Below, in pieces: positions 1 to 8,728 of a stretch of DNA of 64,000 nucleotides. Each line of letters begins with the position of its first letter. Position 1 is the stretch's first letter. The notes below the pieces were generated by a model. The model saw nothing but the letters and a program-made list of their open reading frames with translations. It was not told where the DNA came from and made no database searches. Source of the stretch: Rhodobacterales bacterium (lineage in GTDB: Bacteria > Pseudomonadota > Alphaproteobacteria > Rhodobacterales > Rhodobacteraceae); NCBI GenBank assembly GCA_026400355.1, contig JAPLPE010000024.1, forward strand, positions 1 to 64,000, in the 5' to 3' direction. The translations under genes were made by a program, and so were the position numbers.

Positions 1-133
1 CAAGGCCCTGCTCCGCAAAGCCGCCGCCCGCACCTACGAGGAGCTCTGGAAAGCCGTAGGCGCCGTCTGCAACCTCTTCACCGAGGACGAATGCCTCAAC
101 TACTTCATCGCCGCAGGATACAAACCCGAATGA
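1..133 (+). CDS. IS630-family transposase, C-terminal fragment at window edge
   Basis: The first 44 codons visible end in TGA at 131-133 and read as the tail of an IS630/Tc1-type DDE transposase. The stretch RTYEELWKAVGAVCNLFT followed by a DECLNYF-like motif and the ending AAGYKPE is characteristic of this family's C-terminus. The rest, including the DDE residues and the left terminal repeat, lies before base 1, so intactness cannot be judged. The right end of the element probably lies within the next few tens of bases, perhaps near the CTAG at 147-150, because IS630 elements target TA. That boundary is inference. tRNA-Pro lies less than 200 bp downstream. Confidence 0.75.
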   Translation, partial: KALLRKAAARTYEELWKAVGAVCNLFTEDECLNYFIAAGYKPE

Positions 134-320
134 ACGCGACGCGCTCTAGTGACTGTTGCGGTTGCTGCGCTAAGAACGCTGCAGATTGACTGGGCCGGGC
201 AGCCTAGGAGTGATTCTCCTAAAGTGTCTATGCGGCTTATCACCTGCTTATCGCATAGGTCAAAGCGCTGGGCGGCGCCCCAAGGGGTGTCGCTAAATGC
301 TTCAATTTTTGCAGAAAAAT

Positions 321-397
321 TGGTCGGAGTGAGAGGATTCGAACCTCCGACCCCCTGCTCCCGAAGCAGGTGCGCTACCAGACTGCGCTACACTCCG
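321..397 (-). tRNA. tRNA-Pro (anticodon CGG)
   Basis: Read on the minus strand this is a 77-nt cloverleaf. The acceptor arm CGGAGTG pairs with CACTCCG, followed by discriminator A and an encoded CCA. The anticodon stem CCTGC/GCAGG holds loop TTCGGGA, giving anticodon CGG (codon CCG, proline). The T arm contains GGTTCGAATCC. The gene reads leftward towards the IS630 fragment. Confidence 0.96.
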
Positions 398-443
398 ACC
401 GTGCGCGCGGGGTAGCGCCAAGCCACCTGATTTGCAAGGGCCG

Positions 444-1406
444 TTATGGGCTATCGGCCCGGATCTGCGCCAGCCGTACCAGCAGGTTTGGCCGGGGCGA
501 GGTTCCGGTGTCCGGCCGCATCTTGGTATTCAGCACAGGCCGGTTGGCCGAGGTGCCGATCCTGCTCTCGCGCAGAACGATATAAAGGCCCGAGGCGATG
601 ATGATCGAGGCCCCGATGATCGTCGGGCGGTCCAGTGTTTCATTGAAGAAGATCAGGCCATAGGCTGTGGCCCACAGGATCTGCGAATACTGCATGGGTG
701 CAACCAGCACAGCCTCGGCTGTCTTGTAGGCCCGGATGATCACGATCCCGCCCAGCCAGCCCAGAAACGACATCAGCGCCAGAAACCCCAGATGCTCGAT
801 CGGCATGGGTTTGTAGACAAAGGGCAGGATGACTGCACCAAGGGTAAAGTTCGCCAGCATGGGATAAAGCAGCAGGACGACAGACCGTTCATCCTGCCCG
901 ATCTTGCGCACGATGATTGATGCAACCGAACCGCCGATGGCCGCAACCAGCGCCGCCAGATGGCCCAGCGACAGATGTGTCGTCCCCGGCTGGATGACGA
1001 CCATCACGCCCACCAGACCCACGACCACGGCAATCCAACGGCGGATGCGCACCTTCTCGCCCAGGATGGGAATTGCAAGGATCGTTATGATCAAAGGCGT
1101 GGAAAACACGATCGCATAGACCTGCGCCAGCGGCAGGACCGTGAACGCATAAAAGGCCGATATCCCTGTGATCACCGCCGCCAGCGTCCGTATCGCGACC
1201 CACCAGGGATGTACCGGCAGCAGCGTCCCCGGATTGGGGTCGCGGATGATCATCAGCATCGCCAGCGGAAAACCGAACAGGACGGAGAAGAAGATCAGCT
1301 GAAAGGGCGAATAGTCCGCCCCCATGAATTTCACGACAGCGTCATGTGTAGCATAGATCCCGAAGGCCAGAAGCGCGAGAAGCGCACCTTTGAGGTTCGG
1401 GCCCAT
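444..1406 (-). CDS. DMT-superfamily (EamA-type) permease
   Basis: A 320-residue integral membrane protein of the drug/metabolite transporter family. It shows about ten hydrophobic segments in two EamA halves, and starts with the typical GALLALLAFGIYATHDAVVK. A second copy (2073-2939) has nearly the same opening and shares other segments, for example the PMQYSQI motif in the second half, so the two are paralogues. The ATG is preceded by AAAGGTG at a good distance. The substrate cannot be told from sequence; family members export amino acids, metabolites or nucleotide precursors. The C-terminal 30 residues are polar and cytoplasmic. Confidence 0.88.
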   Translation of the reverse strand: MGPNLKGALLALLAFGIYATHDAVVKFMGADYSPFQLIFFSVLFGFPLAMLMIIRDPNPGTLLPVHPWWVAIRTLAAVITGISAFYAFTVLPLAQVYAIVFSTPLIITILAIPILGEKVRIRRWIAVVVGLVGVMVVIQPGTTHLSLGHLAALVAAIGGSVASIIVRKIGQDERSVVLLLYPMLANFTLGAVILPFVYKPMPIEHLGFLALMSFLGWLGGIVIIRAYKTAEAVLVAPMQYSQILWATAYGLIFFNETLDRPTIIGASIIIASGLYIVLRESRIGTSANRPVLNTKMRPDTGTSPRPNLLVRLAQIRADSP

Positions 1407-2072
1407 AATTTCACCTTTGACGCATATCTGTATTTTTCTTTGTCATCGCATCAAGGGACCGTGTCAGCAAGGGCACGGGTTGCCGTGGTATTGAACACTG
1501 GGCATCGTCTGCGACAACCACGCAGTAATGCCGGCAACAACCGCTCTGTAACGGTATCGACCTTGATGCAAGCGTCAAGACTGCCGAAGAACGCGTGGAA
1601 AAGCTGAACATGCTTGCCGCCAAGTTGCTGAATGGATCGCTCAGGAAGTTCCAGGTCTGCTATGCCAGATTCAATGCGGGCGATGGCAACCTCAAATCAC
1701 GGGACGCTGACATCAAACAGAACGGCCGCAGCGTGTCGAAATCTGTCAGGCAACTGGCGGCCTGCAAGGCTGAATTCTGGACCGGATTCGTCAAATTCCA
1801 AGGGTTCGATCTGGGAACTCCGGGGATGACGGAAGACGACGACAAGGCCAAGGAAGAACGCAACGCACTCGCCAGAAAAGTGGCGCAACAGGTCAAGCTG
1901 ATCGCAACCTTCACTCCCTGATCCGTGGCTGGGCGGCAAGGAGAGATGGGTGCCGCCCGAACTTGCCCCGGCGGTTCTGCCCCCTGTCCGGCGCTAGCGC
2001 GAACTGCCCCGCAGGGCCTTCAAGATCAGACACCTGCAACGCGCTGTGACGCGCAGCAACCTTGTTGCTGGG
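1407..2072. other. Intergenic stretch between the two EamA genes
   Basis: These 666 bases contain no gene I can assign. Short ORFs occur on both strands, but none has a clear ribosome binding site or a recognisable family. The best candidate is a GTG-initiated plus-strand frame at 1595-1921, listed separately at low confidence. The part near 1407-1430 must hold the ribosome binding site and probably the promoter of the first permease. Confidence 0.6.
1595..1921 (+). CDS. Possible small hypothetical protein (weak)
   Basis: A 108-codon frame starting with GTG and rich in Lys, Ala and Gln. Its N-terminal third (AEERVEKLNMLAAKLLNG, partly upstream of the GTG) could form an amphipathic or coiled helix. 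It has no convincing Shine-Dalgarno sequence, no family resemblance I recognise, and competing open frames lie on the other strand. It may be a remnant of a longer gene lost between the two permease copies. I keep it only so the gap is documented. Confidence 0.2.
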   Translation: MEKLNMLAAKLLNGSLRKFQVCYARFNAGDGNLKSRDADIKQNGRSVSKSVRQLAACKAEFWTGFVKFQGFDLGTPGMTEDDDKAKEERNALARKVAQQVKLIATFTP

Positions 2073-2939
2073 CTAGGTGATATCTGACCGGACGCCGGAC
2101 TGCCGCAAAAGCACCAAACCCGCCCCAACGATGATCCCGATCCCCACAATCGTCTGCCCGTCCATCACCTCGTCAAAGAACAGCGCGCCCAGAACGGCGG
2201 CCCAGATGATCTGCGAATACTGCATCGGCGCGACCACGATCGCCGGGGCATGGCGGTAGGCCCAGACGACAAGGAATCCGCCCACGAACAGCTCCACCCC
2301 CATCAGCGCCGTAAATCCAAGGAATGGCCCCGTCACCGGCACCCAGAAGAACGGCAGCGCAATCCCCGTGGCGACAAGTTGCGTGATCATCGGATAGATC
2401 AGCACAACCCCCGGCTTCTCGATTCCGCTGGTCTTGCGCACGATGATATAGCTCATCGCCCCCAGCGCGGCCGCGCCGAACACGGCCGCATGGGCGGGCA
2501 AAAGCGTCGACTGGCCGGGACGCAGCACCACCAGCACCCCCACAAAGCCCGCCAGGACGGCCAGAACCCGGGGCAGGTCCAGCGGTTCGCGCAACAACGG
2601 CACCGCGAGCAGCGCGATCATCAGCGGCATCGTGAAGAAGATGGCATAGCATTCGGCCAGCGGCAGCACAGCAAACCCGTAGGCCCCCAGAACACCGTTG
2701 AACAAAGCAACTGCCGACCGGGCCAGCGTCCAGCCCGGCATCACGGGCCGCAGCCCGCCGCCGTCCCGGGACATCAGGATCTGGATCAGCAGGGCAGGGA
2801 CCGCAAACAGCATCGCAAAGAACAGGATCTGCGCCGGACTGTAATCCCCGCCGAGTAGCTTGATAGTCATGTCATAAAGCGCATAAAGCCCGAACGCCCC
2901 CAGCCCCAGCAGGGCACCGCGCAGGTTCGGGTTCAGCAT
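2073..2939 (-). CDS. DMT-superfamily (EamA-type) permease, second copy
   Basis: A 288-residue membrane protein, paralogous to the permease at 444-1406. It shares the opening NxxGALLxLxAFGxYAxxD and a PMQYSQIIWA motif in the second half. I chose the ATG at 2937-2939, which lies 8 nt after GGAGG. In-frame codons further upstream (to 2987) put that ribosome site inside the coding region. It reads in the same direction as the first copy and as leuB, which starts upstream. The gap from the leuB stop (3005) is only 65 bp, so it may be co-transcribed with leuB. Substrate unknown. Confidence 0.87.
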   Translation of the reverse strand: MLNPNLRGALLGLGAFGLYALYDMTIKLLGGDYSPAQILFFAMLFAVPALLIQILMSRDGGGLRPVMPGWTLARSAVALFNGVLGAYGFAVLPLAECYAIFFTMPLMIALLAVPLLREPLDLPRVLAVLAGFVGVLVVLRPGQSTLLPAHAAVFGAAALGAMSYIIVRKTSGIEKPGVVLIYPMITQLVATGIALPFFWVPVTGPFLGFTALMGVELFVGGFLVVWAYRHAPAIVVAPMQYSQIIWAAVLGALFFDEVMDGQTIVGIGIIVGAGLVLLRQSGVRSDIT

Positions 2940-3004
2940 CAGCATGACCTCCGACGAAAACGGGCCGGGGTACTCCCGGCCCGTCAATTCTGCCTGTTTG
3001 ACCT

Positions 3005-4111
3005 CTAGAGGCTCGCGTCCAGCGCCGCCAGAACGGCATCGCCCATCTGGCTCGTCGAAACCGGAGTGCCGCCTTCGGGGCCCATCAAGTCCGCCGTCCG
3101 GACACCGTCCGCCAGCACCTTGGCCACTGCGGTTTCAACCCGCGTCGCCTCGTCGCCCATGTCGAACGAATATCGCAGCGCCATTGCAAAGCTCAGGATG
3201 CAGGCGATCGGGTTCGCTTTGCCCGTCCCGGCAATATCGGGGGCCGAACCATGCACCGGTTCATACAGCGCCTTGGGCCGCCCGTTCGCCATCGGCGCGC
3301 CCAGCGATGCTGACGGCAGCATCCCTAGCGACCCGGTCAGCATCGCCGCCAGATCCGACAGGATATCGCCGAACAGGTTGTCCGTGACGATCACGTCGAA
3401 CTGCTTGGGCCAGCGCGTCAGCTGCATCGCACCCGCGTCGGCATACATGTGGCTCAGCGCGACGTCCGGGTATTCCTTGGCATGAACCTCGGTCACGACC
3501 TGACGCCACAACACGCCCGATTCCATGACGTTGGCCTTCTCCATCGAACAGACCTTGTTGCCCCGCTTCCGCGCCAGTTCAAACGCCGACCGCGCCACCC
3601 GGGCAATCTCGCTCTCGGTATAACGCTGGGTGTTGATCCCGACCCGTTCGTTGCCTTCGGTAAAGATCCCCCTCGGCTCGCCGAAATACACGCCCGAAGT
3701 CAGTTCCCGGATGATCATGATATCCAGCCCCGCCACGATCTCTTTCTTGAGCGAAGAGAAATCCGCCAGCGCGTCAAAGCATTGGGCCGGGCGCAGGTTG
3801 GAATAAAGGTCCATCTCCTTGCGCAGCCGCAGCAGGCCACGCTCGGGCTTCAGGCTGAAATCCAGATTGTCATACTTCGGCCCGCCGACCGCACCCAGCA
3901 GGACCGCATCCACCGCCTGCGCCTTGGCCATCGTCGCGTCGGTCAGCGGCACACCATGCGTGTCATATGCGCAACCGCCCACCAGATCCTCGGTCACGTC
4001 GAAATGGATGCCACGCTTGTCGCCATACCAGCCGATGATCCGTTTGACCTCGGCCATGACTTCGGGGCCGATACCGTCACCGGCAAGGATAAGAAGGGAA
4101 GGATTGGCCAC
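3005..4111 (-). CDS. leuB: 3-isopropylmalate dehydrogenase
   Basis: A 368-residue enzyme of leucine biosynthesis: NAD-dependent oxidative decarboxylation of 3-isopropylmalate to 2-oxoisocaproate in the cytosol. The N-terminus reads [12 protein letters not shown], the classic beta-decarboxylating dehydrogenase motif. Family hallmarks follow: [24 protein letters not shown], and the metal/NAD region [20 protein letters not shown], with [18 protein letters not shown] near the end. The open frame extends to 4363, but the length and alignment point to a GTG start at 4109-4111, with GGAG about 9 nt upstream. That gives the normal family length. The other leu genes are not in the window. Confidence 0.96.
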   Translation of the reverse strand: MANPSLLILAGDGIGPEVMAEVKRIIGWYGDKRGIHFDVTEDLVGGCAYDTHGVPLTDATMAKAQAVDAVLLGAVGGPKYDNLDFSLKPERGLLRLRKEMDLYSNLRPAQCFDALADFSSLKKEIVAGLDIMIIRELTSGVYFGEPRGIFTEGNERVGINTQRYTESEIARVARSAFELARKRGNKVCSMEKANVMESGVLWRQVVTEVHAKEYPDVALSHMYADAGAMQLTRWPKQFDVIVTDNLFGDILSDLAAMLTGSLGMLPSASLGAPMANGRPKALYEPVHGSAPDIAGTGKANPIACILSFAMALRYSFDMGDEATRVETAVAKVLADGVRTADLMGPEGGTPVSTSQMGDAVLAALDASL

Positions 4112-4373
4112 GGGCGCATACTCCAAGGGGATTTGTCTGCTGCGCGGCCTAGCCAAGGAACCGCGAGGGGTCAAGCCGGACAGATCAGGGGAGGGGTCAT
4201 GTCCGACCGGCCTACGGTGGGTGAAACCCGCCACATCCGCGGCCCCATCCTCTGAAGTAGGGTGGCGCTCACCCCGCCACTCCCCAGCCGCCCCCGCATT
4301 CCCCATTCCCACGCGCTTCCCTTCGCGCCATACTTCCCCCATTCCAAACCCTTGCAATCCCAAAGGCCATCAT

Positions 4374-4757
4374 ATGCGCATCCTTTCCCTCGCCGCCCTT
4401 TTCCTTCTCCCCCTCCCGGTCCACGCCGATGGCGCCGTCCCCGTCAGCCTTCCGACCCTTCCCGCCATGACTCAACCCAAGGCCGTCGCCATGCTCGACC
4501 GCCTTGTCACCGCCAACGTGGTCTCCTCCAACTGTCCGGGGTTCGAGGTGTCGATGGGCGAATGGGGCCTCCTGACCGGCACGGCCGACCTGATAGCCGC
4601 CCAACTCGGTCTTGACGCCGACGCCTACGACGCGGCCTTCTATAAGCCCGCCTTCGACCTGCTCGACGATCCCGCGACCTGCGCTGCCAAAGGCCCCGAT
4701 GTCCGGCTTGCGATCGACGCGATCATTGCGATGGGCGGCAAGCCCACAACCGACTAG
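4374..4757 (+). CDS. Small exported protein of unknown function
   Basis: A 127-residue protein with a clear signal peptide (MRILSLAALFLLPLPVHA, cleavage after about residue 18). The short mature domain has two cysteines (one in SSNCPGF, one in DPATCAAKG) that could form a disulfide in the periplasm. I do not recognise the family. The ATG at 4374 is internal to a longer open frame and is chosen because it begins the signal peptide. The 3' end overlaps the convergent flavoprotein gene by four bases. Confidence 0.72.
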   Translation: MRILSLAALFLLPLPVHADGAVPVSLPTLPAMTQPKAVAMLDRLVTANVVSSNCPGFEVSMGEWGLLTGTADLIAAQLGLDADAYDAAFYKPAFDLLDDPATCAAKGPDVRLAIDAIIAMGGKPTTD

Positions 4758-5311
4758 GGGACCAGCCAGCGACCAGCCCAACCACCGGCGCGCGCAAACC
4801 CCGCGCGCCGGTGGACCTCTCCCAGATGCACCAAATCTACCCGGCGCAACTCACAGCGCAGCACGGCAAAGGTCGCCCTGTCAGCGCACTTCTCATAGTC
4901 CAGCGCGCCCGCGATCGGCGTCCCCGGCGCGGGCACAACGCCATAGCTTTGCCGCGACGGGTCCGGGACCTGCTCCCAGATCGCGGCTGCCGCATCCCCT
5001 TGCAGCTCTGTCACGGCAACGGACAACCGCACCTGCAACCGCCGTTCTCCGTCCCAGACAACGACCGCCGCCCGTCCGTCCCGCCGCAATTCCGCGACCT
5101 TGGCCGAATGCAGGTCGGTGTGAACCTCGATCACCCCCGCATCTGCATCCGCCCCGCGCAGCACCACCGTTCGCGCCTCGGGTCCGCCATCCAGCCCCAC
5201 CGTGGCCAGCACCACATGCCGCGCCGGCGCATCGCGCCGTGCCACACCCTCCGCCAGACAGTCCCACAGGCCCGTCCAAAGACCCGGCAGCGTCTCGAAC
5301 CACTCACTCAT
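4754..5311 (-). CDS. Pyridoxamine 5'-phosphate oxidase-like FMN protein
   Basis: A 185-residue PPOX-fold protein. The segment LATVGLDGGPEARTVVLRG corresponds to the FMN-phosphate contact region, and DLHSAKVAELRRDGRAAVVVWD to the second FMN strand. It resembles the Alr4036/pyridox_oxase_2 type rather than PdxH, so a role in B6 salvage is not assured. Its ATG overlaps the end of the upstream AttH-like gene (the stop is inside ATGAGTGA), making it the fourth, translationally coupled gene of the ABC/AttH unit. Substrate unknown; it may be a haem, F420 or quinone-type reductase. Confidence 0.8.
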   Translation of the reverse strand: MSEWFETLPGLWTGLWDCLAEGVARRDAPARHVVLATVGLDGGPEARTVVLRGADADAGVIEVHTDLHSAKVAELRRDGRAAVVVWDGERRLQVRLSVAVTELQGDAAAAIWEQVPDPSRQSYGVVPAPGTPIAGALDYEKCADRATFAVLRCELRRVDLVHLGEVHRRAGFARAGGWAGRWLVP

Positions 5312-6341
5312 AGCCCGTCATCTCCAGATAGCCGCGCCCGGCATGACTGCCCTCGACGGTCACCGGCCCCTCCCAATAGGGAATGCTCACGTCCATCCAG
5401 GCGTTCGGATTGATCGCCGTTACGGTCACATCCAGGCCCTTGTCAGGCAAGGTCACCCGCCACCGCACCGGCACCTCCCGCCCCGCGGCCGTGGCCTCCG
5501 CCAGCGGCTCGGCCCCGAACGCCCCATCCTCAAACGGGATCACCACCCCATCCGCCCCCATCCATGTGGCCGAGGTATAGTAGGTCTCGTCCACCTGTCG
5601 CAACCGGAACCCCATCAGCTTGTCGCCACTGTCAAACGACAGCGAAAACCAGTCCCACCCCGTCTGGTCATCAGCCAAAGGCTGCGACGACCACTCCCGA
5701 TCAAGCCATGCTGACCCCGTCACCGCCACCTCTCCCTCGGGCAGCACGAGAGTCCCTTCAATAGAATAGTTGGGTTGGGAGTAATAGTAGGATGCCTGCC
5801 CCCCTGCCGACTTGACCGAGTATCCGTCTTCCCCCTGCAGCACCAACGGCCCCTCTGCTGTCAGCCGCATGTCGTACCGGAACTCCGGTCCGGAGGCGGT
5901 CAGCGTCAACGCCTCCATATCGCTCCCCGCCATACCCCAGTCATCAATCCACGCCTCGAATGGTGCAGCCTTCACCCCCGCCTGCCCGATTCCGCCCCGC
6001 GCCAGCCGTTCCGTCGCATAATGCTGATCCGGGGTCGTCACCGCCGCATGTCCCATCCAGACCTGCGGCGCGGTCCAACCCTCGCCTGTCTCGGGCGCCA
6101 AAGCTGACCGGAACAGGGTCCACTGCAGCCCATAGGGCGTCCCGTCCGGCCCGGTCAGGTTCGCCGTCAGATACCACCATTCGATCCGGAAATCCGGATG
6201 CGGCCCATGATCCGACGGAAAATCAAACACATGCCCGCGTTCGGGCAGGGTGAAGCCGTCAGCGTCACCACCCAGCCCCGCAAACCCCTGCGCCGCCGCG
6301 ACCCCCGGCCACAGAACCAGAACCAGGACCCTAGCGTTCAT
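5304..6341 (-). CDS. Exported lipocalin-like (AttH/CrtC-fold) protein
   Basis: A 345-residue protein with a signal peptide (MNARVLVLVLWPGVAAA) and the family signature near residue 50: DFPSDHGPHPDFRIEWWYLTAN cut short here as IEWWYLTANL. Later motifs are GLQWTLFR and WLDREWSSQPL. The fold is two lipocalin-like barrels, as in carotenoid 1,2-hydratase (CrtC) and AttH. The known neighbours of exported AttH-like proteins are FtsX-type ABC transporters, as here. I infer a periplasmic lipid or hydrophobic-ligand carrier. The ATG (6339-6341) overlaps the permease stop by 11 bases. An open frame continues upstream to 6500 but lies inside the permease. Confidence 0.86.
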   Translation of the reverse strand: MNARVLVLVLWPGVAAAQGFAGLGGDADGFTLPERGHVFDFPSDHGPHPDFRIEWWYLTANLTGPDGTPYGLQWTLFRSALAPETGEGWTAPQVWMGHAAVTTPDQHYATERLARGGIGQAGVKAAPFEAWIDDWGMAGSDMEALTLTASGPEFRYDMRLTAEGPLVLQGEDGYSVKSAGGQASYYYSQPNYSIEGTLVLPEGEVAVTGSAWLDREWSSQPLADDQTGWDWFSLSFDSGDKLMGFRLRQVDETYYTSATWMGADGVVIPFEDGAFGAEPLAEATAAGREVPVRWRVTLPDKGLDVTVTAINPNAWMDVSIPYWEGPVTVEGSHAGRGYLEMTGYE

Positions 6342-8718
6342 TGGAAAACACCTTGAGCAGCGCAGCCGGCGGCGTCCGCGCCAGCTGTACCGCCGGCCAC
6401 AGCGCCGCAAGTACCGCCGCCGCCAGCGCGAGCAGCCCCAGCCGCGCATAATCCACCGGGAACAGATACATCGGTAACCGCCAGCCGAATGCCTCCACAT
6501 TCACCACGGCGAGCAACACCCAGGCCAGCGCCAGCCCCAGCGGCAGCGCCACCACCGCCACCAGCGCCGCCAGCAGCACGGCCCGCCCCACCTCGATCCA
6601 GCCCAGCCCCCGCCGAGTCAGCCCCAATGCCCAGACCGGCGCAAGTTGCGGCACCCGCAGCCCGGCCAGTGTCAACAGGCTCATCAGCATTGCAAAACCG
6701 GCAACGGCCAAAGTCAGGACGTTCAGCGCGGTCGTCACTGTGAACGTCCGCTCAAACACCTCCATCGAAAACGCCTTGATCGACCCCTGATTTATGATCT
6801 GCCCCTCGGGCAGGGCAAACTCTTCGATCAGCGCCGTCGTCAGCCCCGGCACCTTGTCCGGCGCGATCCTTAACCCGAACCGCAGTGGATAAACCTCGGG
6901 CCAGAGAGACCGGAACAGCGGTTCGGTCACGATCACCTGCGCCGCCGTGTTCCCATAGTCGCCATAGATCCCGATCACAGGCAACACCGTCCCCGGCGCA
7001 ATCTCCAGCCCATCACCCAACGCCAGCCGTGCCCGCCGCGACAGTTGCTCGTTGATCAACACACCCGCGCCCCGGTGCAGCACGTCCCAGACCTCCGGCA
7101 CCGCCTCAAGAAACCGCCAGTTGTCGCGATAGGTCGCATGGTCCCGCGCCGCAAAGACACTCCCCGGCACACCGGCCAGCACCCCCTCGACCATCATCAG
7201 CGGCAGCACCGCATCGACACGGGGTTCCACAAACGCCTCCAAAGCCCGCGCCTGCGCCGCGTCCTCGGTCATGACATACAGCTCTGACGCCAACCGCTGA
7301 TCCAGAAACCCCGTGAACGTCAGCCGGAACGACGAAACCATCGTTGACACGCCCACATTCGCCGCCATCGCCAACAGCAAAGCGGCAAGCGCCAGCGACA
7401 ACCCCGGCAGTTGCGCCCGCGTATCCGCCCAGAACCATTCGCCCAGCACACCCCGTGCCCCCCGCGCGCCCAAAGCCAGCGCAAGGTCCAGCACCAGCGG
7501 TAACCCCAACGCCGCCCCGATCAGCAGGCACCCCAGCAGAACGAACGCCGCCGCCAGCCCGCTCCCCCAGACCAGCAGCACCCCGGCCCCGCCCAACAAG
7601 ATTGCCGACAACCCGCCCAGCACCAGTGCCCGCCACCGCGCGCCCAAAGTCGCCCCTCTCGATTGCGCCAAAAGCGGCATCCGCGCCAGCCCCCACAACG
7701 CCCCCGTCGCCGCCAGTGCCGTGCCGCCCATCGCGATCCCCAGTCCCGACAGCCACCACGACGCCCGCAATGTCAGCGTCCCCGCCACATCGGCCCCGTA
7801 AAGGCCTCGCAGCGTCGCCGCCACATCCGGCAACAACGCCCCCGCGATGACATAGCCCAGCGCCACGCCGATCACCCCCGCGACCAGCGCCAGCACCGCC
7901 AGCTCCACCGCCATCAGCCCGATCACCACACTCAGCGGCACCCCCAGCGCCCGGAGCGTCCGCACCACCGGCCGCCGCTGTTCGAACGCCAGCCCGATCG
8001 CCCCATGCACGATGAAAATCCCCACCGCAAAGGCCAGAAACCCAAAGGCCGTCAGGTTCAGGTGAAAACTGTCCGTCAGCCGTCCGACGTCATTCTCCTG
8101 CTCTGCCGCCCGCAGCATCAGCCCCGGCGCGACCTCTTCCAGCGGCCGCTGCCCCAGGGGCTGCGCCTGCGCCGCAATCATCCGGCTGATGACGCCGTCC
8201 AGCCCCAACAGCCTTTGCGCCACGCCCACATCGGTGATCGCCGTCCCCGGGGCCAACCCATCGGCCACCACCACAGGTACACCGACCCCGGCCAAAGCCT
8301 CTGCCACATCCGCCCCGGCAAAGATCTGCCCGTCCCCCGTCAGAAAGGCATTCACATCCGCCCCGTCCGTGATCGCCACCGGCCCGAGCCCCCCCGGCGC
8401 CGTCAGGGGATCAAGACCTACCAGCCGCACTCCCTCCAGCCGCCCCTCCACAACCGGGCTTACCAGCCACCCGCCGCGCCGCAGGGCGACATAGACGGCC
8501 TCCGGAATATCCGCCCCGTCCCGGCTCAGAAGCTGGTCGAACTGCCCCTCGCCCAGCGTTGCCGCCGCCGCGTCATAGCTCGCCCGCGCCTCGGCATTGA
8601 TCGCCTGCACGCCCGACCACAGCGCCGTGGCCAAGGCAAGTCCGGCCAGCAAGGTGAAGAGTTGCAACGGGTTGCGCCGCCAATGCGACATCAGCGCAAC
8701 CAGAGCCGCCCTCTTCAC
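6331..8718 (-). CDS. FtsX-like ABC transporter permease (large, two-module)
   Basis: A 795-residue membrane protein. There is one N-terminal transmembrane segment (LFTLLAGLALATALWSGVQA), a large periplasmic domain, then a cluster of helices around residues 230-450. A second periplasmic domain and a final set of three helices carry the FtsX/MacB core (LTLAVAGFAMLMSLLTLAGL). This is the duplicated layout of family-3 mechanotransmission permeases (MacB, LolC/E, YbbP-like). The start is GTG at 8716-8718 with GAGG upstream. It follows the ATPase gene by 10 bp and overlaps the AttH-like gene, so the three probably form one export or lipid-extraction complex. Confidence 0.88.
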   Translation of the reverse strand: MKRAALVALMSHWRRNPLQLFTLLAGLALATALWSGVQAINAEARASYDAAAATLGEGQFDQLLSRDGADIPEAVYVALRRGGWLVSPVVEGRLEGVRLVGLDPLTAPGGLGPVAITDGADVNAFLTGDGQIFAGADVAEALAGVGVPVVVADGLAPGTAITDVGVAQRLLGLDGVISRMIAAQAQPLGQRPLEEVAPGLMLRAAEQENDVGRLTDSFHLNLTAFGFLAFAVGIFIVHGAIGLAFEQRRPVVRTLRALGVPLSVVIGLMAVELAVLALVAGVIGVALGYVIAGALLPDVAATLRGLYGADVAGTLTLRASWWLSGLGIAMGGTALAATGALWGLARMPLLAQSRGATLGARWRALVLGGLSAILLGGAGVLLVWGSGLAAAFVLLGCLLIGAALGLPLVLDLALALGARGARGVLGEWFWADTRAQLPGLSLALAALLLAMAANVGVSTMVSSFRLTFTGFLDQRLASELYVMTEDAAQARALEAFVEPRVDAVLPLMMVEGVLAGVPGSVFAARDHATYRDNWRFLEAVPEVWDVLHRGAGVLINEQLSRRARLALGDGLEIAPGTVLPVIGIYGDYGNTAAQVIVTEPLFRSLWPEVYPLRFGLRIAPDKVPGLTTALIEEFALPEGQIINQGSIKAFSMEVFERTFTVTTALNVLTLAVAGFAMLMSLLTLAGLRVPQLAPVWALGLTRRGLGWIEVGRAVLLAALVAVVALPLGLALAWVLLAVVNVEAFGWRLPMYLFPVDYARLGLLALAAAVLAALWPAVQLARTPPAALLKVFSNER

Positions 8719-8728
8719 GGGACGTTCC

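Noticed and set aside
1411-1623. 70-residue minus-strand frame in the EamA spacer
   Set aside because: It has no convincing start and overlaps the likely promoter of the permease at 444-1406.
3005-4363. 452-residue version of LeuB
   Set aside because: The extra 84 residues do not match the family. The GTG at 4111 has a ribosome site and gives the normal length.
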